A stretch of DNA of 64,000 bases from CATQHW01 sp965215345 (GTDB lineage Bacteria > Spirochaetota > Spirochaetia > SZUA-6 > Bin103): positions 124,001-188,000 of the forward strand of contig CBDCDL010000002.1 of NCBI GenBank assembly GCA_965215345.1, written 5' to 3'. Every line of letters begins with the position of its first letter. Within the stretch, counting starts at the first letter, position 1. A program made the translations under genes and the position numbers. Positions 16,918 through 25,625 of the stretch are shown one piece after another. The notes below the pieces were generated by a model. The model did not search any database and was not told the origin of the DNA. It worked only from the letters and a program-made list of their open reading frames with translations.

Positions 16918-17321
16918 TGCTGATCGACACGGACGTGCTGATCGACGTCGCCCTCGACCGGCGCCCTCATTCGGGACCTTCTTCCGAGTTCCTCGATCGG
17001 GTGGAGCATGGTTCCCGCCGGGCGTTCGTCGCGTGGCACACGCTGTCGAACTTCTACTACCTCGTGACTTCCGCGCGCGGAGATGCCGACACTCGCGACT
17101 TCATCTCCGAATTGGTCCGGTTCGTGGCGGTTGCGCCCGCGGATGCCCGCGCTCTCCGCTACGCGGTCTCGCTGCCGATGGCGGACTTCGAAGACGCGAT
17201 GCAGGTTGCCGCCGCACGGGCGTGCGGGGCGCGGCACATCGTGACGAGAAACGTCGACGATTTCGCCCGCTCGCCGATCCCGGCCATGACCCCACGGGAA
17301 GCACTCACGCGGTTGTTCTGA
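16917..17321 (+). CDS. PIN-domain ribonuclease toxin (VapC-like)
   Basis: A 134-residue PIN domain starting MLIDTDVLIDVALDRRP (first Asp pair). FVAWHTLSNFYYL carries the helix of the second acidic region, DFEDAMQVAAARACGA contains the third acidic site, and IVTRNVDDFARSPIP is the conserved C-terminal block. This is the DUF-type PIN family that pairs with small RHH antitoxins. The start was set by the TGATG overlap; the frame is open further upstream but overlaps the antitoxin. All key acidic residues look intact. It is the second complete PIN toxin in the window and is unrelated in detail to the one at 6.3 kb. Confidence 0.88.
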   Translation: MLIDTDVLIDVALDRRPHSGPSSEFLDRVEHGSRRAFVAWHTLSNFYYLVTSARGDADTRDFISELVRFVAVAPADARALRYAVSLPMADFEDAMQVAAARACGARHIVTRNVDDFARSPIPAMTPREALTRLF

Positions 17322-17515
17322 GGCTGGTCGTGTCCGGCGCGGTTCCGTACCACAGCCGTTCGGGATCGCAGCGGCGCCGGCAGGGCGGGAAGAGCCAGCG
17401 GAGACGCCGATGATCGCGATGCTCCAGCGGACGAGCGCCGGCTCGGAGGCGTTTGCGCGGAACTCCCGCATCCAGCAAGATACGCACCCGCGCCGCGGGT
17501 CCGTCGAGCCGCACC
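17322..17515. other. 194-bp intergenic region between PIN toxin and metG
   Basis: No convincing gene, terminator or strong promoter. On the minus strand the phrase VRILLDAGVPRKRL (around 17500-17450) resembles the start of DUF5615-type PIN-like toxins, but the frame does not continue with family residues. At best this is a remnant. Confidence 0.3.
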
Positions 17516-19486
17516 ATGTCCAAAGCCCCCTGCTACGTCACCACACCCATCTACTACGTGAACGACCAGCCGCACGTCGGTCACGCCTACACGACCGTGA
17601 CCACCGACTTCCTGGCGCGCTGGCACCGCTCGGACGGTCACGACACCTACTTCCTGACCGGCACCGACGAGCACGGCGAGAAGGTCAACAACGCCGCCGC
17701 CGAGGCCGGCCGGGACACGCAGGCGTTCGTCGACCGGGTCAGCGGACGCTTCCGCGACGCCTGGAAGGCGCTCGACATTTCCCACGACGACTTCATCCGC
17801 ACCACCGAGGAGCGCCACAAGCGCGTGGTGCGCGCGATCCTGCAGCGCATCCACGACGCCGGCGACGCCTACTTCGGCGAGTACGAGGGGCTGTACTCGG
17901 TCGGTCAGGAACGCTACGTGGGCGAGGACGAGCTGGTCGACGGCAAGCTGCCGGAGGACCGCGATCCGCCGATCCTGCGCCGCGAGGGCAACTGGTTCTT
18001 CCGCATGGAGAAGTACCGGGCGTGGCTGCGCGAGCACCTGGAGTCCAACCCCGGCTGGATCCATCCGGCCGGATACCGCTCGGAGATGCTCGGCCTGCTG
18101 CGCGAGCCGGTCGGCGACCTGTCGATCTCCCGCCCGCGCGAACGGCTGCCGTGGGGGATCGGGCTGCCGTGGGACGATTCCCACGTCGCCTACGTCTGGT
18201 GCGACGCGCTGATCAACTACGTCTCGGCGCTCGGCTACCCGGACGATCCCCGCTACCACACGTTCTGGCCGCGGACCTGGCACCTGATCGGCAAGGACAT
18301 CCTGCGCCAGCACGCCATGTTCTGGCCGACCATGCTCAAGTCGGCCGGCCTGCCGCTGCCGGAACGCATCCTGGTCGGCGGCTACCTTTCCGGGTCCGAC
18401 GGCCGCAAGATGAGCAAGTCCCTCGGCAACGTGCTCGACCCGTTCGAGCTGGCCGACCGCTACGGGACCGACGCCGTCCGCTACTACCTGCTGCGCATCC
18501 TCCCGTACGGCAACGACGGCAACGCCGGCGAGGACGGGCTCGTGGAGCGCTACAACGCCGACCTGGCCAACGATCTGGGCAACCTGATGTCGCGCACTCT
18601 CACCCTGGTCAACCGCCACCTGGGCGGCACCATCGGCGCCCCACGGCCGGGGCCGTCCGAGCGCGAGGTGCAGGAGCACGCCGACGGCCTGGCCGACACG
18701 GTGCGCGAGCTGATCGCCGGCATGCGCCTGAACGGCGCGCTGGAGGAGATCCTGCAGTTCGTGCGAAGGCTCAACCGCTACGTCAACGACCAGCAGCCGT
18801 GGGCGCTTGCCAAGGATCCGGAAGCCCGTGAGCGGCTGAATACCGTGCTCCACACCGCGGTCGAGGGGCTGCGCCTCACCGCGGTGCTGATGGCGCCCGC
18901 CATGCCGGCCAAGACGGCGACGCTGCTGGCCGCGCTGGGCGCACAGGAACAGACCGTCCGCGACGGCGCGCGCTGGGGGCTCACGCCGCCCGGCACCACC
19001 GTCGACCCCGATCCGCCGGCGCTGTTTCCGCGCATCGACACCGGCAAGACCCGTCCGGCCGGGAAGCCGGCGGCAAAGGCTCGGAACACCGCCAGACCGG
19101 CGCGCCCCGAACCCACCGCCAAGGAGCCCGAGATGAGCGACGACACCCACACCACGGACAATCTGATCACGTTCGACGAGTTCGGCCGCGTCGACCTGCG
19201 CGTCGCGGAGGTCCTGACCGCCGAGCGCGTACCGAAGACCGACCGGTTGCTGCGGCTCGGCGTCCGTATCGGCGACGAGGAGCGCACCATCGTCGCCGGC
19301 GTCGCCGCCTGGTACGAGCCCGAGCAGATGGTGGGCCGCAAGATCGTCGTGGTCGCCAACCTGAAGCCGGCCAGGCTGCGCGGCATCGAGTCGCAGGGCA
19401 TGCTGCTGGCCGCCGAGGACGACGCCGGCAACCTTGCGCTGGTCGAGGTTCCCGGCGATACTGCAAGCGGCGCACGGGTGAAGTAG
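17516..19486 (+). CDS. metG: Methionyl-tRNA synthetase with C-terminal tRNA-binding domain
   Basis: A 656-residue class I aminoacyl-tRNA synthetase. The HIGH-type motif is in YYVNDQPHVGHAYTT and the KMSKS loop is in GRKMSKSLGNV. The anticodon-binding helical domain follows, and the last 110 residues (ITFDEFGRVDLRVAEV...NLKPARLRGIESQGMLLAA) are the OB-fold tRNA_bind/EMAP domain that dimerises the enzyme. The connective insert reads EYEGLYSVGQERYVGEDEL with no Cys knuckle, so this is the zinc-free form, as in Bacillus. A Pro/Lys/Ala-rich linker joins the domains. The ATG at 17516 gives the usual N-terminus SKAPCYVTTPIYY. The next gene begins 2 bp after the stop. Confidence 0.97.
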   Translation: MSKAPCYVTTPIYYVNDQPHVGHAYTTVTTDFLARWHRSDGHDTYFLTGTDEHGEKVNNAAAEAGRDTQAFVDRVSGRFRDAWKALDISHDDFIRTTEERHKRVVRAILQRIHDAGDAYFGEYEGLYSVGQERYVGEDELVDGKLPEDRDPPILRREGNWFFRMEKYRAWLREHLESNPGWIHPAGYRSEMLGLLREPVGDLSISRPRERLPWGIGLPWDDSHVAYVWCDALINYVSALGYPDDPRYHTFWPRTWHLIGKDILRQHAMFWPTMLKSAGLPLPERILVGGYLSGSDGRKMSKSLGNVLDPFELADRYGTDAVRYYLLRILPYGNDGNAGEDGLVERYNADLANDLGNLMSRTLTLVNRHLGGTIGAPRPGPSEREVQEHADGLADTVRELIAGMRLNGALEEILQFVRRLNRYVNDQQPWALAKDPEARERLNTVLHTAVEGLRLTAVLMAPAMPAKTATLLAALGAQEQTVRDGARWGLTPPGTTVDPDPPALFPRIDTGKTRPAGKPAAKARNTARPARPEPTAKEPEMSDDTHTTDNLITFDEFGRVDLRVAEVLTAERVPKTDRLLRLGVRIGDEERTIVAGVAAWYEPEQMVGRKIVVVANLKPARLRGIESQGMLLAAEDDAGNLALVEVPGDTASGARVK

Positions 19487-19488
19487 CC

Positions 19489-20646
19489 ATGAGCCGCAAG
19501 ATCCGCATGGGCATGGTCGGCGGCGGCCGCGACGCCTTCATCGGCGCCGTGCACCGCATGGCGGCCGCCCTCGACGGCCACATCGAGCTGGTCTGCGGGG
19601 CGTTCTCCAGCGACCCGGACAAGTCCCGCGCGTCCGGCGCCGACCTCTACCTGCCGGCCGGCCGCGTGTACGGCACCTACCAGGAGATGATGGAGCGGGA
19701 GGCGGCGTTGCCGGACGGCGAGCGCATGGACTTCGTCTCCATCGTCACGCCCAACAACGTCCACTTCCCGGTCGCCAGGGCGGCGCTCGAAGCCGGCTTC
19801 CACGTCATGAGCGACAAGCCCATGACCTACGACGTGGACGAGGCGCTGGCGCTGCGCGAGCTGGTCCGCTCCACCGGGCTGCAGTTCGGACTGACGCACA
19901 ACTACACCGGCTACCCCATGGTGAAGGAGGCGCGGCGGCTGGCCCGCGACGGCTCCATCGGCCGCATCCGCAAGGTCGTGGTCGAGTACCCGCAGGGATG
20001 GCTGGCCAGGCTGGAAGAGGCGACCGGCATGAAACAGGCCGCGTGGCGGACCGATCCCGCGCAGGCCGGCATCAGCTCCTGCATCGGCGACATCGGCACC
20101 CACGCCGAGAACCTGATGGAGTACGTCACCGGGCTGTCGATCATGGAGCTGTGCGCGGACCTGACCACGTTCGTGGAGGGCCGCAAGCTGGAGGACGACG
20201 GCAACGTGCTGGTGCGCCTGCAGCAGGGCGCCAGGGGCGTCCTGTACGCCAGCCAAGTCTCCGCGGGCGAGGAGAACTCGCTGGCCATCCGCGTCTACGG
20301 CGAGCAGGGCGGCCTGGAGTGGCATCAGATGGAGCCCAACACCCTGATCGTCAAGTGGGCGAACCGCCACCGCGAGGTGCGGCGCACCGGCGTGGGCGAG
20401 CTGTCCGACGCCGCCGGCGCCCACACCCGCCTGCCGCCCGGCCACCCGGAGGGCTTCCTGGAGGCGTTCGCCAACCTGTACCGGAATTACGCCCTGACCC
20501 TGCAGGCGCGCATGGAAGGCACCGAGCCGCCCGACGGTCTCGATTTCCCCACGGTCGACGACGGGGTGCGCGGGATGGTGTTCATCACCGCCTGCGTCGC
20601 CAGCTCCGCGAGCGACCGGAAGTGGTATTCGCTGGAGGAGAACTGA
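19489..20646 (+). CDS. Gfo/Idh/MocA-family oxidoreductase
   Basis: A 385-residue NAD(P)-dependent oxidoreductase: Rossmann motif MGMVGGGRDAFIGAVHR, then VSIVTPNNVHFPVARAALEAG, the conserved MSDKPMTYDVDEAL (EKP-type lysine) and the active-site region SSCIGDIGTHAENLMEYVTG. The sequence GLEWHQMEPNTL is also typical of family members acting on sugars. It sits 2 bp after metG and 1 bp before an AP-endonuclease-fold isomerase gene, the common pairing for inositol- or sugar-type catabolism. I infer oxidation of a cyclic or open-chain sugar. The association with metG is only transcriptional. Confidence 0.9.
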   Translation: MSRKIRMGMVGGGRDAFIGAVHRMAAALDGHIELVCGAFSSDPDKSRASGADLYLPAGRVYGTYQEMMEREAALPDGERMDFVSIVTPNNVHFPVARAALEAGFHVMSDKPMTYDVDEALALRELVRSTGLQFGLTHNYTGYPMVKEARRLARDGSIGRIRKVVVEYPQGWLARLEEATGMKQAAWRTDPAQAGISSCIGDIGTHAENLMEYVTGLSIMELCADLTTFVEGRKLEDDGNVLVRLQQGARGVLYASQVSAGEENSLAIRVYGEQGGLEWHQMEPNTLIVKWANRHREVRRTGVGELSDAAGAHTRLPPGHPEGFLEAFANLYRNYALTLQARMEGTEPPDGLDFPTVDDGVRGMVFITACVASSASDRKWYSLEEN

Positions 20647-20647
20647 C

Positions 20648-21652
<1,005 letters not shown>

Positions 21653-21668
21653 GGCCCGGAAGCCGGGC

Positions 21669-22970
21669 ATGAGGCGCACCCGTTACGCACAGGTGGGCGT
21701 GGGCGGCCGCGCCCGCTCCTTCTACGAGTCCATCGCCTCCGACTACACCGACCGGGCGGAGCTGGTGGGGTTCTGCGACCTCAACCAGACCCGCATGAAC
21801 TACGCCAACCGCGTGCTTCAGGAGCGATTCGGCCATGCGCCGGTGCCCACCTACAGCGCGGACGCGTTCGACCGCATGGTGGCCGAGCGCACGCCGGACG
21901 TGGTCATCGTCACCTCGATCGACCGCACCCACCACCGCTACATCGTGCGCGCCCTGGAGCTCGGCTGCGACGCCATCACCGAGAAGCCGATGACGGTCGA
22001 CGCCGGCAAATGCCAGCAGATCCTGGATGCCGTCGAACGCACGGGCAGGAACCTGCGGGTCACGTTCAACTACCGCTACTCCCCGCACGCGTCGCTGGTG
22101 CGCCAACTCCTGATGGATGGCGTGATCGGCACGGTCACCGCCGTGCACTTCGAGTGGCTGCTCGACCTCGTGCACGGCGCCGACTACTTCCGGCGTTGGC
22201 ACCGCGACAAGCGCAACTCGGGCGGGTTGCTCGTGCACAAGGCCACCCACCACTTCGACCTGATCAATTTCTGGCTCGCCAGCGCGCCGGAGCTGGTGAT
22301 GGCGCTCGGGGACCTGCGCTTCTACGGGCACGAGAACGCCGAGGAGCGCGGCGTCACCAGCTTCTACACCCGCGCCCGCGGCTCGGAGGCGGCCAGGGCC
22401 GACCCGTTCGCACTGCACCTGGAAGAGAGCGAGGCGCTGACCGAGATGTACCTCAAGGCCGAGCACGAGGACGGCTACTTCCGCGACCAGAGCGTGTTCG
22501 GCGACGGCATCAGCATCGAGGACACCATGGCGCTGCTGGTCCGCTACGACTCCGGCGCGATGATGAGCTACTCGCTGACCGCCTACTCACCGTGGGAGGG
22601 GCTGCGGATCGCGCTGACCGGCGACCGCGGCCGCCTGGAGCTGACCGTGCGGGAGTCGAGCTACGTGAACGCCCAGGGCTCCACGTCGCAGGAGGGCGTC
22701 GCCAAGGAACGGGAGTTGCGCATCTGCCCCCACTTCGCGGAGCCGTACGAGGTGGAGATCCCGGAACCGGAAGGCGGCCACGGGGGCGCCGACCCGCTTC
22801 TGGCCGCGGACCTGTTCGGGGAGCCCCGGCCGGACCCTCTGCGGCGCGCCGCGTCGCACGTCGACGGGGCGATGTCCATCCTCACCGGCATCGCCGGCAA
22901 CATTTCCATCGACACCGGCAACCCCGTCCATCCGCAGCGGCTGGTGCGCTGGCCGGCGGGAACCCGTTAG
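21669..22970 (+). CDS. Gfo/Idh/MocA-family oxidoreductase
   Basis: A 433-residue family member: YAQVGVGGRARSFYESIAS (Rossmann), VVIVTSIDRTHHRYIVRALELG, ITEKPMTVDAGKCQQIL (EKP motif), FNYRYSPHASLVRQLL and the active-site stretch SGGLLVHKATHHFDLINFWL. The C-terminal half is longer than usual and contains a conserved DPLLAADLFGE phrase found in a subgroup that acts on glycosides or sugars. It lies 16 bp after the isomerase gene and 18 bp before the next dehydrogenase, so the four genes form one unit. Confidence 0.9.
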   Translation: MRRTRYAQVGVGGRARSFYESIASDYTDRAELVGFCDLNQTRMNYANRVLQERFGHAPVPTYSADAFDRMVAERTPDVVIVTSIDRTHHRYIVRALELGCDAITEKPMTVDAGKCQQILDAVERTGRNLRVTFNYRYSPHASLVRQLLMDGVIGTVTAVHFEWLLDLVHGADYFRRWHRDKRNSGGLLVHKATHHFDLINFWLASAPELVMALGDLRFYGHENAEERGVTSFYTRARGSEAARADPFALHLEESEALTEMYLKAEHEDGYFRDQSVFGDGISIEDTMALLVRYDSGAMMSYSLTAYSPWEGLRIALTGDRGRLELTVRESSYVNAQGSTSQEGVAKERELRICPHFAEPYEVEIPEPEGGHGGADPLLAADLFGEPRPDPLRRAASHVDGAMSILTGIAGNISIDTGNPVHPQRLVRWPAGTR

Positions 22971-22988
22971 CGCCCCGAGCTTGCGTCG

Positions 22989-23990
22989 ATGATACCCACG
23001 ATCCGCGTCGTGCAGTTCGGCTGCGGGCCGATCGGCTGCCGCATCGCCCGCCTGGCGGCCGGCCGCGCCCACCTGCACCTGGTCGCCGGCATCGACATCG
23101 ATCCGGACCTGCATGGGCGCGACATCGGCGAGGTCGCAGGCGGCGCGGCGCTCGGCGCTGCCATCGTCGGCTCGTGGGACCGGCTCCCGGACGACGCGGC
23201 GCCGGAGCTGGCGATACACACCACCGGCTCCAGCCTGCAGGCCGTGGCGGGCCAGCTTCTCGCCCTGCTGAAGGCCGGCGTCGACGTGGTGTCCACCTGC
23301 GAGGAGCTGGCCTTTCCCGACGGCGCCAACGCAGCGGTCGCCGCCGAGCTGCACGAGCAGGCGGTCGCGGGCGGCGTGACGCTGCTCGGCACCGGCATCA
23401 ACCCGGGCTACGTGATGGACGCATGGCCGCTGTACATGACCGTTCCGTGTCAGGAAGTGCGCGCCATCCGCGCAACCCGGATCCAGGACGCGAGCGACCG
23501 CCGCGGCCCGTTTCAGCGCAAGATCGGCGCCGGACTCGACGAGGCGGAGTTTCGCCGGCGCGCCGACGACGGAGAGATCCGCCACGTCGGGCTCACCGAG
23601 TCGGCCCGCATGATCGCCGCCGGCATGGGCTGGCCACTAAGAGAGCTCACCGAGACCATCGAGCCGATCATGGCGCCGCGCGCGATTCACACCGAGCATG
23701 TGTCGATCGCCGCGGGTCAGGTCGCGGGCGTCCGACAGGAGGCAGTGGGGCTGGCCGGGGTACGGCAGGTCGTCACCCTGGAGTTCCGCGCCGCGGTGGG
23801 ACTGGGCGAATCCTACGACGCGGTGTCGATCGACGGCGTACCGCCGGTGGAGGCGCGCATCGACGGCGGCGTGCACGGCGACCTGGGGACGGCGGCGGTC
23901 GTGGTCAACGCCATTCCGCGCGTGGCGTCGGCGCCGCCCGGTCTTGCGACCATGAAAGACCTGCCCCCGCCCGTGGCGGCGGGCGCATGA
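22989..23990 (+). CDS. 2,4-diaminopentanoate dehydrogenase / dihydrodipicolinate reductase-like protein
   Basis: A 333-residue NAD(P)-binding enzyme: IRVVQFGCGPIGCRIARLAA is the Rossmann motif, and ALLKAGVDVVSTCEELAFP, LLGTGINPGYVMDAWPLYMT and the terminal PPGLATMKDLPPPV match the family of 2,4-diaminopentanoate dehydrogenase (ornithine fermentation) and its many uncharacterised relatives. No other ornithine degradation gene is nearby, so the actual substrate is probably a different amino or keto acid. The stop codon region (GCATGATGACG) offers an overlapping ATG for the prs frame. Confidence 0.75.
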   Translation: MIPTIRVVQFGCGPIGCRIARLAAGRAHLHLVAGIDIDPDLHGRDIGEVAGGAALGAAIVGSWDRLPDDAAPELAIHTTGSSLQAVAGQLLALLKAGVDVVSTCEELAFPDGANAAVAAELHEQAVAGGVTLLGTGINPGYVMDAWPLYMTVPCQEVRAIRATRIQDASDRRGPFQRKIGAGLDEAEFRRRADDGEIRHVGLTESARMIAAGMGWPLRELTETIEPIMAPRAIHTEHVSIAAGQVAGVRQEAVGLAGVRQVVTLEFRAAVGLGESYDAVSIDGVPPVEARIDGGVHGDLGTAAVVVNAIPRVASAPPGLATMKDLPPPVAAGA

Positions 23991-24088
23991 TGACGGACCC
24001 GGCTACCGCAAGGTCGGACTTGATGGGCGGCACCGCGATGGATAAGCTCACGCCCCTCCCCGACATGCCATCACGAAACGGTCGTTCC

Positions 24089-25054
24089 ATGGACACACTC
24101 CGTCTGTTCTGCGGGCGCGCAAACCCGGAGCTGGCGATCGAGATCGCGCAGATCCTGGGCGTCGAGCTCGGCGAGATCAGCATCACGTCGCTCAAGGACA
24201 GCGAGACCCACGTGCAGATCGAGGAGAGCGTCCGCGGCGCGGAGATCTATCTGGTGCAGCCAACCTGCCGCCCGGTAAACGAGACGCTCATGGAGCTGCT
24301 GATCATCGTCGACGCGATGCGCCGTGCGTCGGCCGACCAGATCACCGTCGTCGTCCCCTACTACGGATACGGCCGCCAGGACCACAAGTCGACCGGACGG
24401 GAGCCGCTCAGCGCTCGCCTGGTGGCCGACCTGCTGGCCAATGCCGGGGCGGACCGCATCGTCTCCGTCGACCTGCACGCCCCGCAGATCCAGGGATTCT
24501 TCAACAAGGTGTCCGATCATCTGACTGCGGTCACCACCTTGGCCAACCACCTGCGCCAGCGCGACCTGTCCAACGCCGTGATCGTCGCCCCGGACGTCGG
24601 GCGCGCCAAGCTCGCGGAGAAATACACGGACATCCTGGGCCTGCCGATGGTGCTGATGCACAAACGGCGCCACGGCGTCGGCGGCTCGAACATGGTAGTG
24701 GAGGCGGTGGTCGGCGACGTCAAGGGCAAGAAGCCGATCATCATCGACGACCTGATCGCGTCGGGGTCGATTCACCAGCAGGCCGACACGCTCATGGAGC
24801 ACGGCGCGCAGCCGGCGATCATCTCGGTCACTCACCCGGTGCTGATCGGGCAGGCGCCGGAATTGCTCACCCGCCCGTCGATCGACGAGGTGCTGGTCAC
24901 CAACACGATCCCGGTGCCGCAGGACCGTCGTGCCGGCGGCCTGATCAAGGTGATCTCCATCGCGCCGCTGCTGGCCAGCGCCATTCTGCGCATCCACCAG
25001 CGGCGTTCGGTCAGCGAGGTATTCACCCAGCAGAATCTGTTGTTTCCCGTGTGA
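24089..25054 (+). CDS. prs: Ribose-phosphate pyrophosphokinase (PRPP synthetase)
   Basis: A 321-residue enzyme that makes PRPP from ribose 5-phosphate and ATP for nucleotide, His and Trp synthesis. Family blocks: LRLFCGRANPELAIEIAQIL, SLKDSETHVQIEESVRG, ITVVVPYYGYGRQDHKS, RIVSVDLHAPQIQGFF, VIVAPDVGRAKLAEKY and the PRPP loop IIIDDLIASGSIHQQ (DDLIASGS instead of the DD-DTAGT of classical class I enzymes). The ATG at 24089 gives the standard N-terminus. In-frame ATGs also exist at 23987 and 23990, overlapping the previous stop, and would add about 34 residues. No Shine-Dalgarno is obvious at either site. Confidence 0.93.
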   Translation: MDTLRLFCGRANPELAIEIAQILGVELGEISITSLKDSETHVQIEESVRGAEIYLVQPTCRPVNETLMELLIIVDAMRRASADQITVVVPYYGYGRQDHKSTGREPLSARLVADLLANAGADRIVSVDLHAPQIQGFFNKVSDHLTAVTTLANHLRQRDLSNAVIVAPDVGRAKLAEKYTDILGLPMVLMHKRRHGVGGSNMVVEAVVGDVKGKKPIIIDDLIASGSIHQQADTLMEHGAQPAIISVTHPVLIGQAPELLTRPSIDEVLVTNTIPVPQDRRAGGLIKVISIAPLLASAILRIHQRRSVSEVFTQQNLLFPV

Positions 25055-25087
25055 GGTTTCCCGGAGGCTTCCCGCCACGCTCTTGCC

Positions 25088-25104
25088 GCGGCGCCGGGCG
25101 CCGC
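25088..25104. promoter_or_regulatory. Strong GC hairpin upstream of rpsR
   Basis: Two perfect 8-bp inverted arms, GCGGCGCC and GGCGCCGC, are separated by one base, so the real hairpin has a small loop. It lies between prs and rpsR, 34 nt after the prs stop and 28 nt before the rpsR start. There is no U-tract, so it is either a weak terminator or a leader structure controlling S18 synthesis. Confidence 0.4.
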
Positions 25105-25132
25105 GCCATCATTGATACGTCGGAGGATAGGT

Positions 25133-25501
25133 TTGTCAGACAAGATGCCGAGGTCGGCCACCGAGCCGATGCAGCGCGAACAGGGAGAGGGCCCCGGCGG
25201 GGGCCTCGGCCCGCGTGAGGGCGGCGGCGAGCGCGGGGGGCCGGGTGGTCCCGGCGGGCGCCGGCGCCCCTACTACCGGCGCAAGGTCGACCGGACCAGG
25301 AATCTGGACATCACCTATCGCAAGCCGGAGATCCTGGAGCGGTTCATCACGCAGAGCGGCAAGATCCTGCCACGCCGCGTGACCGGAACCTCGGCCAAGA
25401 ACCAGCGCCGCCTGGCACGCCAGATCAAGCTGGCACGCGTGCTGGCGTTGCTGCCCTACAAGCGCCATGGAAGACCCGGGGAGGGCGACAGACAACCCTG
25501 A
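25133..25501 (+). CDS. rpsR: 30S ribosomal protein S18
   Basis: The C-terminal 70 residues are S18: LDITYRKPEILERFITQSGK, then ILPRRVTGTSAKNQRRLARQ and LARVLALLPYKRHG. S18 sits on the platform of the 30S subunit with S6. The N-terminus carries a Gly/Arg-rich extension of about 50 residues (GPGGGLGPREGGGERGGPGG) similar in style to spirochaetal S18. The Cys residues found in many S18 proteins are absent. The start was placed at TTG 25133 because GGAGG at 25122-25126 stands 6 nt before it; the ATG at 25145 is too far from that site. rpsR is not in the usual rpsF-ssb-rpsR-rplI cluster but follows prs. Confidence 0.93.
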   Translation: MSDKMPRSATEPMQREQGEGPGGGLGPREGGGERGGPGGPGGRRRPYYRRKVDRTRNLDITYRKPEILERFITQSGKILPRRVTGTSAKNQRRLARQIKLARVLALLPYKRHGRPGEGDRQP

Positions 25502-25520
25502 CCTGCAGAGAGCAGGCATT

Positions 25521-25552
25521 CCACTCCGATGGAATCCCACTCCGATGGAATC
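25521..25552. repeat. Perfect 16-bp tandem repeat
   Basis: CCACTCCGATGGAATC occurs twice head to tail (25521-25536, 25537-25552) just after rpsR. The sequence also forms short hairpins (ATTCCA/TGGAAT). Confidence 0.95.
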
Positions 25553-25559
25553 GCGCGAG

Positions 25560-25600
25560 GCAGTGCGCACTGCTGGATCAAGGCGCATTGTTGGATCAAG
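25560..25600. repeat. 14-bp palindrome and imperfect 18-bp tandem repeat
   Basis: GCAGTGCGCACTGC (25560-25573) is a perfect palindrome. Overlapping it, GCGCACTGCTGGATCAAG (25565-25582) is repeated as GCGCATTGTTGGATCAAG (25583-25600), 16 of 18 bases identical. The second copy supplies the -35-like TTGGAT of the next gene. Confidence 0.9.
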
Positions 25601-25619
25601 TCCGGCGGATCCGTAGACT
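25591..25619 (+). promoter_or_regulatory. Putative promoter of the DsbD-alpha-like gene
   Basis: TTGGAT (25591-25596), 17-bp spacer, TAGACT (25614-25619). The GTG start at 25626 is 6 nt after the -10, so the transcript may be leaderless. Confidence 0.5.
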
Positions 25620-25625
25620 GTTGCC

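Noticed and set aside
22010..24088. Long plus-strand frame leading into prs
   Set aside because: The first part is the wrong frame of Gfo/Idh and dehydrogenase genes; only the prs portion is real.
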